Assembly (NCBI GenBank): GCA_002068415.1
Contig: MVZM01000002.1
Span: forward strand, 62,001 to 126,000
Direction: 5' to 3'
Source of the DNA: Tenericutes bacterium ADurb.BinA124
Lineage (GTDB): Bacteria; Bacillota_I; Bacilli_A; ML615J-28; CAG-698
Length of the DNA: 64,000 bases
Shown here: positions 58,082 to 64,000 of the stretch, piece by piece
How positions within the stretch are numbered: the first letter of the stretch is position 1
Layout of the letters: every line of letters begins with the position of its first letter
The notes under the pieces: model-generated
The model's input: the letters and a program-made list of their open reading frames with translations, nothing else
Database searches by the model: none
What the model was told of the DNA's origin: nothing
Position numbers and translations under genes: made by a program

Positions 58082-59242
58082 ATGAATAATTTACCAACGA
58101 TTTCCGGATTCAAAGATAGTGTTATTTATGTAGCAGGTTTGGGTTTGTATAAAACTTCGCTTAGCATTAACCAAGGGAAAATCTCCAGCCTCAATTCAGC
58201 ACCGGCCGATGCGATGAGTTTACCCGAAGATTTGATTGTTGTTCCCGGTTTTATCAATCGCCATGCTCATGGTGCTAATCATTCCGATGCCATGTATCCA
58301 TCTTATAAAGATCTTCACAATATTGCTTTGACTTTAGCTTCGGAAGGAATTACGACTTTCTTAGCAACTACGATGACACAAACGCCGGATAACATTGACC
58401 AAGCTTTAAAGAATATTCGTGAATATATCAAAAAGCACCCGGATGCGGGCGCTTTGGTATATGGTGTTCATTTAGAAGGACCATTTATCAGTAAAAAACA
58501 TAAGGGTGCACAACCGGAACATGCGATTGTTCCCGCCGATGTGGATAGCTTTAAACACTATCAAACGACGAGTGGCAATAATATCAAACAAGTAACTTTA
58601 GCCTATGAGGAAAACGGCGAAGCTTTAGTTAAATACTTAGTTAGCCAAGGAATTGTAGCCAGTTTAGGCCATTCCGATGCAACGGCCAAAGATTTACAGG
58701 CGGCCGCGGATGTCGGATTAACATCCTTGACCCATACTTTTAATGCCATGCGTCCCCTCCATCATCGTGAAGTGGGAGCATTAGGTGCAGCCTTACTGGA
58801 TGAGCGGATTTATTTAGAAGTGATTGCTGATTTAATTCATGTTTCGAAAGAAGCCCTTCAGGTTTTATATCGCTTAAAAGGACCGAAGAAAGTTACTTTA
58901 GTTACCGACAGCATTGAAGCCAGCCATATGCCCGACGGGATTTACCAATTGGGCGGGCAGGAAGTCATTGTTAAGGGAAATGAGGCTCGCTTATCATCGG
59001 GTGCCTTAGCAGGAAGCACTTTGTTGATGAATGATGCCATCCGTAATTTTAAAGAAGTTAACAATTTGTCCTTAACGGAAGCCATTGACTTAGCGACGAT
59101 TAATCCGGCTCGTTGTTTGGGAATTGACAGTATTAAAGGAGAAATTGCTTTAGGAAAAGATGCTGACTTTACCGTTATTGATCAAGATTTACAGGTTTAT
59201 ATGACAGTGAGAAATGGGAAGATGATATACAAAAAGTCCTAA
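58082..59242 (+). CDS. nagA: N-acetylglucosamine-6-phosphate deacetylase
   Basis: A 386-residue amidohydrolase that deacetylates GlcNAc-6-P during amino-sugar or cell-wall recycling. Metal and catalytic motifs: VPGFINRHAHG (H-x-H), VHLEGPFI, LGHSDAT, LTHTFNAMRPLHHRE, and VTDSIEASHMPDG with the catalytic aspartate. The residue before the first H is R instead of the more common L or V. AGGAGG precedes the ATG, nine bases after proS, so it joins that operon. Confidence 0.92.
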   Translation: MNNLPTISGFKDSVIYVAGLGLYKTSLSINQGKISSLNSAPADAMSLPEDLIVVPGFINRHAHGANHSDAMYPSYKDLHNIALTLASEGITTFLATTMTQTPDNIDQALKNIREYIKKHPDAGALVYGVHLEGPFISKKHKGAQPEHAIVPADVDSFKHYQTTSGNNIKQVTLAYEENGEALVKYLVSQGIVASLGHSDATAKDLQAAADVGLTSLTHTFNAMRPLHHREVGALGAALLDERIYLEVIADLIHVSKEALQVLYRLKGPKKVTLVTDSIEASHMPDGIYQLGGQEVIVKGNEARLSSGALAGSTLLMNDAIRNFKEVNNLSLTEAIDLATINPARCLGIDSIKGEIALGKDADFTVIDQDLQVYMTVRNGKMIYKKS

Positions 59243-59249
59243 TTTGGTG

Positions 59250-59272
59250 GGCCGATTAGTTCGGCCTTTTTT
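59250..59272 (+). terminator. Terminator of the uppS-nagA operon
   Basis: GGCCGA (59250-59255), loop TTAGT, TCGGCC (59261-59266), T run. The converging udk gene stops inside it. Confidence 0.85.
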
Positions 59273-59888
59273 CTTTCATAATATTACGGATTTTACTGAC
59301 GATGATGTCAATGGCGACATCATTATGTCCTCCTTCAGGAATGATTAAATCGGCATGGACTTTCGATGGTTCCACAAACTCTAAATGCATTGGGCGGACG
59401 GTCGTTAAATACTGATTGATGACTGAGTCAATGCTCCGGCCTCGTTCGTTAATGTCACGCATCAACCGGCGGATAAAGCGGACATCATCCGGGGTGTGCA
59501 CAAACAATTTGATGTCAAACATTTTTCGTAGTTCGGGGATGGCAAAAATCATAATTCCTTCCACAATAATGACATCGGCGGGAGCGATTTGTTCGACCAA
59601 CAAGGCCCGATTATGGTTAACAAAATCATAAGTGGGTTTATCGATGCTTTTTCCTTGTTTCAGCATTTTTAAATGTTTGATTAATAATGGGCTATCATAA
59701 GCAGAGGGATGATCGTAATTGATGTTTTTTCGCTCGGCTAATGTTAAATGCGAGTTCTCATGGTAATAATCATCCAACCTAATAACAACGACTGATCCTA
59801 AAGCATGGGATTGTTCGAACAGTTTTTTCGCAACCGTGGTTTTTCCGCTGGCGGTTCCCCCAGCAATGCCAATAATGGTTGTCTTCAT
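59256..59888 (-). CDS. udk: Uridine kinase
   Basis: A 210-residue pyrimidine salvage kinase (uridine and cytidine to UMP and CMP). P-loop GIAGGTASGKTTVA, RLDDYYHENSHLT, NYDHPSAYDSPLL, YDFVNHNRA and the LID region RFIRRLMRDINERGRSIDSV are typical. The ATG at 59888 follows GGGAGGAG; the open frame further upstream contains the promoter. Confidence 0.95.
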   Translation of the reverse strand: MKTTIIGIAGGTASGKTTVAKKLFEQSHALGSVVVIRLDDYYHENSHLTLAERKNINYDHPSAYDSPLLIKHLKMLKQGKSIDKPTYDFVNHNRALLVEQIAPADVIIVEGIMIFAIPELRKMFDIKLFVHTPDDVRFIRRLMRDINERGRSIDSVINQYLTTVRPMHLEFVEPSKVHADLIIPEGGHNDVAIDIIVSKIRNIMKEKRPN

Positions 59889-59910
59889 AGCTCCTCCCTT
59901 AGTTGGTTTG

Positions 59911-59939
59911 ATTATACAAAAAAGGGGCTTATTAGTCAA
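59911..59939 (-). promoter_or_regulatory. Promoter of udk
   Basis: Minus strand TTGACT (59939-59934), 17-bp spacer, TATAAT (59916-59911). Confidence 0.8.
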
Positions 59940-59978
59940 TTTAAAAAGCGGTTTTTACTGGTTTTTAAGGAGCAACTA

Positions 59979-59987
59979 TGGTATAAT
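59979..59987 (+). promoter_or_regulatory. Extended -10 promoter of the GHL10 gene
   Basis: TGG followed by TATAAT (59982-59987), 18 bases before the GTG start; divergent from udk. Confidence 0.55.
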
Positions 59988-60005
59988 CGTTCAAGAGGTG
60001 AAATT

Positions 60006-62018
60006 GTGAGACAATGTAAATTATTCTTAATGGCGTTTTTGCTGGGCTTAATGAGTATTTTTTTCTTTCAGCCCCAAGTTACCGCCACCACCAATTATCA
60101 AGAAAAAATCTTTGAATTTCGTGGCGCTTGGGTTGCGACGGTTAGCAATATGGATATGCCCCGTCAAGCATCGACTCAAGCCAATGATATAAAAGCCTAC
60201 CAAGATGAATTTTTGCAGATTTTGGATGTCTTTGAAGCTTATCGTTTGAACGCCGTTATTTTTCAAGTGCGGCCGACCAACGATGCTTTTTACAGTTCAA
60301 CCATCAATCCTTGGAGTCGCTTCTTAATTAATGTGGAGGGACAGTACCCAGGTTGGGATCCCATGGCCTGGATGATTGAGAGATGTCATGAACGCAATAT
60401 GGAATTTCATGCCTGGCTGAATCCTTATCGAGCATCGCTCGGTGTACTTCCGGATACCGGTGATTATCAAAGTGAATTAAACAGTTATTTGCAAACTTTG
60501 TCACCGCTTAATTTCGCAAGAAAACATCCCGATTTATTGGTTCGGGGTATTCACGCCCCCGGCGATGCACGGATTTTACTAAACCCTGCGGAACCTTTGG
60601 TGCGTAAGCATATCTACGATACCATTGAAGAAATTGTGCGTAAGTATAATGTTGATGCCATTCATTTTGATGATTACTTTTACAACGGCGTTGCTGATGC
60701 GGAAGATAATGCTAATTATCAAGCCTATCTAAAGAATAATCCTTATTTATCAAAAGGTGACTGGCGTCGTGAACAGGTTAATATTTTAATTAAAGGAATT
60801 CACGATTTATTAGAAAACTTGAATTCCTCCTTAAACAAACAGGTTCAGTTCGGTATCAGTCCGGCTGGAGTTTGGGCTCCGGCCGATAATATGGGTTGCG
60901 GGGCTTACGGACAACCGGGGGGCATGACCGACATCGCCTGTTATAGTTATAGTTCTTATGTGGATTTATTTGCGGACACGAAAAAATGGGTTAATGAAGG
61001 TTGGATTGATTATCTTGTTCCCCAAAACTATGGTAATTTAAATGGTAATCATCCAGCCATCACGCGGTGGTGGGCCAATGAAGTCAGCAAAGGTGATGTG
61101 AAACTGTACATCGGCTTAGCGCCTTATCAATATATTAATTCAGGTTGGTCGATTCCAGAAATGGACAACCAAATGATGCTGGGCTATTCCTATCCGTCCG
61201 TTAGTGGCTATGTGTTTTTCTCAATTAGAATTTTGCGCCATCCAACGAATAACAATTTAACAAAAGCTTTGGAAAAATTGCAAGAACGATGGTCGCATGG
61301 AGCCCTACCGCCCCTTGTTTTTCCGAAAGCGGTGTCTGATTATTCCAAGCCGACTTTGTCTGCTTGGCGCAATGCCAATCACATTAATTTATCTTTTGAT
61401 GCCAATCCGAATGCTTATGGATATCTTCTTTATCGACTTATGAAGGATGAAGTTTTTAATGCGCAAACAACCCCAATTTTCGATGTTGTTGCTAACCCTA
61501 AAAAAGCTTTTACGGTGCGTCATCAAGCGGATAATCTCACTGATTATACTTATTATGTGCAAACCGTCTTCAATGATGGAACGATGAGCACGGATTATCA
61601 AGTGCTTTCCACGGGGATTTATGATAACAATGCCGCGCCGGTTTTAAACAAGGTCCGAATTGAAGCCGATTCCTTAGTCTTTGCCTATCGGGATTGGATT
61701 AAGATTACCGGGGAAGTTAGTGATATCAATAATGATGAAGTCACTTTGACAATCGCTTTAGATGTTTCACTTCCCAATTATTCCTTGGTTTTCAAAACGG
61801 AAATTGTTGACGGCAAGTTTAGTTTTCTGGTGTTCATCCCGCCACAAACGATTAACCGCGGCCGCTTTGTGATTACCGCTTCCGATGGTTTGGACAGCAC
61901 TGTTGTGCAAACCATCCCCTTTTACTCGCCGGCTTCGAAATATACGGATCTTATGATTTCGTTTATGAATATGGAATTAATGTTGTCGGACTTTTCGGAA
62001 CGCATTTATGGTGACTAA
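60006..62018 (+). CDS. Secreted glycosyl hydrolase-like 10 (GHL10/DUF187, YddW-like) protein
   Basis: A 670-residue exported protein. The GTG start at 60006 follows AGAGGTG and gives a signal peptide ending near QPQVTA; there is no lipobox. The GHL10 TIM-barrel domain begins at FRGAWVATVSNMDMP and includes LNAVIFQVRPTNDAFYSS, FHAWLNPYR, VDAIHFDDYFYNG, GISPAGVWAPADN and YLVPQNYG. Family members act on peptidoglycan-related glycans. The last 200 residues form FN3 and Ig-like modules (KPTLSAWRNANHINLSFDANPNAYGYLLYR). The next gene begins at its stop codon (TAATG). Confidence 0.87.
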   Translation: MRQCKLFLMAFLLGLMSIFFFQPQVTATTNYQEKIFEFRGAWVATVSNMDMPRQASTQANDIKAYQDEFLQILDVFEAYRLNAVIFQVRPTNDAFYSSTINPWSRFLINVEGQYPGWDPMAWMIERCHERNMEFHAWLNPYRASLGVLPDTGDYQSELNSYLQTLSPLNFARKHPDLLVRGIHAPGDARILLNPAEPLVRKHIYDTIEEIVRKYNVDAIHFDDYFYNGVADAEDNANYQAYLKNNPYLSKGDWRREQVNILIKGIHDLLENLNSSLNKQVQFGISPAGVWAPADNMGCGAYGQPGGMTDIACYSYSSYVDLFADTKKWVNEGWIDYLVPQNYGNLNGNHPAITRWWANEVSKGDVKLYIGLAPYQYINSGWSIPEMDNQMMLGYSYPSVSGYVFFSIRILRHPTNNNLTKALEKLQERWSHGALPPLVFPKAVSDYSKPTLSAWRNANHINLSFDANPNAYGYLLYRLMKDEVFNAQTTPIFDVVANPKKAFTVRHQADNLTDYTYYVQTVFNDGTMSTDYQVLSTGIYDNNAAPVLNKVRIEADSLVFAYRDWIKITGEVSDINNDEVTLTIALDVSLPNYSLVFKTEIVDGKFSFLVFIPPQTINRGRFVITASDGLDSTVVQTIPFYSPASKYTDLMISFMNMELMLSDFSERIYGD

Positions 62019-62680
62019 TGTTGTGGATTGATTTAGCGGGGGCCGTTCTCGGAATTGGATTAATATTTTTTATTATCAATCGGGCGCTAAGGTTTATTAA
62101 GAACAACCGGCGCGCATTTATTAATTTAGGTTTAGGGCTTTTCTTGGCTTTGTTGTTTTTCTTGGCTTGGTATTTTGATCAAAAAAACCAAACGAGTGAA
62201 GCTTTGTTAGCTTATCTATTTTACATAGCTGCAAGCATCGCCCATGGTTTCATCGGTTTTGCATCAATCATGTTCCCTAAATTAGCCTATCTAAAACAAC
62301 GAACAACGAGTAAAGTTTACTATCAAGAATATTTATATGTGTTATTACGAACTGAGGAACAAATCTTCCTCTTTAAGAAAGCCAAACACTTGGGCGGCTT
62401 TGTTTACAAATTAAAGAAAACCGATTACCATGATGATGTTTTAAAAACTCTTTGTACAAAATGGGGGGTAAAAACATCAATTATGAACCAAGGGAAAATG
62501 ATTATTAATCAGGAAAAAACGATTTATCACGCTTATTTATTGTTTGTTTCTAAACCAATGGAAAGTGCCAATTGGCTGGGATATTCGATAAAAGACCCGA
62601 GCCAATGGCCTAATGATCCTTTCGAACGGGAAATGATGCTAAGACTTAATTTACAAGAACCGTTTAAAATTGAAAAGTGA
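62018..62680 (+). CDS. Membrane protein with a soluble C-terminal domain, unrecognised
   Basis: A 220-residue protein with three N-terminal helices (about 5-27, 36-53, 62-88) and a cytoplasmic domain of about 125 residues. The strand pattern YLYVLLRTEEQIFLFKKAKHLGGFVYKLKK faintly recalls a Nudix fold, but the catalytic Nudix box is not there, so this is only a suggestion. It is translationally coupled to the secreted GHL10 protein by a one-base overlap. Confidence 0.65.
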   Translation: MLWIDLAGAVLGIGLIFFIINRALRFIKNNRRAFINLGLGLFLALLFFLAWYFDQKNQTSEALLAYLFYIAASIAHGFIGFASIMFPKLAYLKQRTTSKVYYQEYLYVLLRTEEQIFLFKKAKHLGGFVYKLKKTDYHDDVLKTLCTKWGVKTSIMNQGKMIINQEKTIYHAYLLFVSKPMESANWLGYSIKDPSQWPNDPFEREMMLRLNLQEPFKIEK

Positions 62681-62700
62681 CCTCATTCGGGGTCACTTTT
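62671..62700. terminator. Bidirectional terminator
   Basis: GAAAAGTGACC (62671-62681) pairs with GGTCACTTTTC (62690-62700) around an 8-nt loop. It serves the membrane-protein gene and hflX; both stop codons lie in or at it. Confidence 0.8.
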
Positions 62701-63964
62701 CATATGGTTTCATCTTTTCTAAGACTAAGGGAGAAACTTTAGCTTTAATGAAGTAGTCGTTTTCATTTTGCTTAGTTTCCAAAATAATGGCGTTTTCATG
62801 TAAATAGTTCATCATTTGGCCTTCGTTAAAAGGGATTTTGTAGTCAACAATGAGATTGGTTTTAAACAATTGTTCTTCAATCAAGGCGATTAAACAATCA
62901 ATATTAGTGTTTTTGATGGCGCTGATTCGCAAAGCCTTTTCATATTTAAACGGCACATAGAAGTAATCGCTATGTAAATCACTTTTATTGAAGGCATAAA
63001 TCATGGGAATATTACTAACGCCGATTTCGCTTAAGACAGTATTCGTTACTTCAATTTGTTTTTCAAACTGCGGGTTGGAACCATCGACAACATGAACAAT
63101 CAAATCCGCTTCAGTAATTTCTTCAAGGGTTGATTTAAAAGCTTCAATTAATTGATGGGGTAGTTTACTAATAAAGCCAACGGTATCGGTAACTAAAAAT
63201 TGGAGGTTGTGCTTGGTTTTAATTAAACGCGTCGCTGTTTCGAGGGTTGTAAAGAGCATATCTTTTTCGGTAACTTCTTTTTTAATCGCCACCGACTGTT
63301 TTAAAAGGGCGTTTAAGGTTGATGACTTTCCGGAGTTGGTGTAACCGACCAAAGCGACAATCTTCATTTGTTGTTTTTGGCGTTTTTGCCGTTGTTGTTT
63401 GCGTAAACTGGTTAAGGCGTTTAATTCTTTTTTGGCGGTGGCAATGCGCTTATAAATCATGCGTTTGTCCAGTTCGAGTTTGGTTTCGCCGATGCCCCGA
63501 CCGTGGGATAAACTTCCGGTTCCGCGTTGGCGGGCCATATAACTGCGCAGTCCGATTAATTGGGGCAGGCGGTAACGTAAGGTGGCAATTTCCACTTGAA
63601 GCAGAGCTTCTTTGGTTTTGGCCCGTCGGCGGAAGATTTCTAAGATAATATAGGTGCGATCATAGAGCTCACAATTAACGATGGCTTGGATTTTCGCAAT
63701 CATTAGCGGTTTTAGTTCATCATTAAAGACTAAGACATCGATTTGTAATTCCCTAATCAATTCCGCAATTTCATCAAGTTTGCCTTTGCCTAAATAAGTT
63801 TGGGGGTTGATTTGCTCTAAGTTTTGGGTAATAGTATCGATAACTTCTAAATCACATGCTTCACAAAGATTGACTAATTCCGCAATCTCTTCGTGATAAA
63901 CAGGGGAAGTAGGGTTGGTATTAACCCCGACTATTAAAATGCGGTTCTTTTTTTCCAGATTCAT
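62693..63964 (-). CDS. hflX: GTPase HflX
   Basis: A 423-residue ribosome-associated GTPase that splits stalled ribosomes under stress. The N-terminal HflX domain (NPQTYLGKGKLDEIAELI, VFNDELKPLMIAKIQ, YDRTYIILEIFRRRAKTKEALLQVEIATLRYRLPQL, GIGETKLELDKR) is followed by the G domain: G1 GYTNSGKSS, G3 DTVGFISKLP, G4 NKSD. AAAGGTT precedes the ATG. The gene is complete within the window. Confidence 0.95.
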   Translation of the reverse strand: MNLEKKNRILIVGVNTNPTSPVYHEEIAELVNLCEACDLEVIDTITQNLEQINPQTYLGKGKLDEIAELIRELQIDVLVFNDELKPLMIAKIQAIVNCELYDRTYIILEIFRRRAKTKEALLQVEIATLRYRLPQLIGLRSYMARQRGTGSLSHGRGIGETKLELDKRMIYKRIATAKKELNALTSLRKQQRQKRQKQQMKIVALVGYTNSGKSSTLNALLKQSVAIKKEVTEKDMLFTTLETATRLIKTKHNLQFLVTDTVGFISKLPHQLIEAFKSTLEEITEADLIVHVVDGSNPQFEKQIEVTNTVLSEIGVSNIPMIYAFNKSDLHSDYFYVPFKYEKALRISAIKNTNIDCLIALIEEQLFKTNLIVDYKIPFNEGQMMNYLHENAIILETKQNENDYFIKAKVSPLVLEKMKPYEK

Positions 63965-63982
63965 TGCGATAACCTTTCTTTA

Positions 63983-63988
63983 ATTATA
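63983..63988 (-). promoter_or_regulatory. -10 box of hflX
   Basis: TATAAT on the minus strand 18 bases before the start; the -35 lies beyond the window edge. Confidence 0.5.
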
Positions 63989-64000
63989 TCCTTTTTCTAA

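Noticed and set aside
59805-60005. N-terminal extension of the GHL10 protein
   Set aside because: It runs antisense through udk and both divergent promoters; the GTG at 60006 has a ribosome site and signal peptide.
63319-63648. 109-residue plus-strand ORF opposite hflX
   Set aside because: Tryptophan- and cysteine-rich shadow frame of a complete, well-conserved GTPase gene.
1-64000. Mycoplasma genetic code (TGA as tryptophan)
   Set aside because: Many complete genes end in TGA at the expected family length (GNAT, GH2, TPR, ABC ATPase), and all conserved tryptophans are TGG.
1-64000. tRNA or rRNA genes in the intergenic gaps
   Set aside because: No cloverleaf with the GTTCRANNC-type T-arm and CCA end, and no rRNA motif, was seen in the gaps, which are mostly under 250 bases.

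Overview
This 64 kb window is a chromosomal segment of a low-to-moderate GC Firmicutes-type bacterium, most likely a deep Bacilli / Erysipelotrichia / non-mycoplasmal Tenericutes lineage. The evidence is synteny: pgsA-recA-rny-ymdB-miaB, polA-mutM-coaE-dnaB-dnaI-thrS, trmFO-xerC-rpsB-tsf-pyrH-frr and uppS-cdsA-dxr-rseP-proS follow the Bacillus-like order. TGA is used as a stop and tryptophan is TGG, so the code is not the mycoplasma one. Lipoprotein signals are Gram-positive in style, rubrerythrin and a flavin reductase-rubredoxin fusion suggest an anaerobic or microaerophilic life, and isoprenoids come from the Dxr (MEP) pathway. No rRNA, tRNA, IS element, prophage or CRISPR array was seen.

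Layout. 1-5.8 kb: end of holA, rpsT, a flavoprotein, pgsA, recA, rny. 5.8-9.5 kb: ymdB, an acetyltransferase, an exported trypsin-like lipoprotein, miaB. 9.5-14.2 kb: a DtxR-type regulator with a DUF362 ferredoxin protein, a NatAB-like ABC exporter, and an FMN-riboswitch-controlled riboflavin transporter. 14.2-19.1 kb: an AT-rich orphan membrane gene, pseudouridine catabolism (psuK-psuG), a GH2 glycosidase. 19.2-24 kb: feoAB behind a DtxR-like palindrome, then a secreted M6-type metalloprotease. 24-31.7 kb: DNA replication and repair (polA, mutM, dnaB, dnaI), coaE and a nitroreductase. 31.7-36.6 kb: T-box-controlled thrS followed by an M28-like peptidase, a CPBP intramembrane protease and a TPR protein. 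36.6-42.3 kb: trmFO, xerC and the translation cluster.

42.3-52.3 kb is the most distinctive part. About 10 kb of accessory DNA lies between frr and uppS, which adjoin in Bacillus-type genomes. It carries two oxidative-stress genes and an ABC exporter (ATPase plus a 10-TM FtsX-type permease) followed by two paralogous giant lipoproteins. The second lipoprotein has four near-identical tandem 240-bp FN3-like repeats where the first has one. It is preceded by a decayed copy of the 3' end of the permease gene, which records a tandem duplication. Both lipoproteins share an unrecognised C-terminal domain of about 600 residues. This module is my best candidate for an undescribed system.

52.4-64 kb: uppS-cdsA-dxr-rseP-proS, nagA, udk, a secreted GHL10-type glycosidase with a membrane partner, and hflX.

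Other points worth attention are a ribosomal protein S2 with a long RS/PEVA-repeat tail, a ProRS lacking the editing insertion, a UppS with an altered MDGNGR motif, and a riboflavin transporter with an extra membrane domain. All calls come from reading the sequence and family knowledge; no database search was run.
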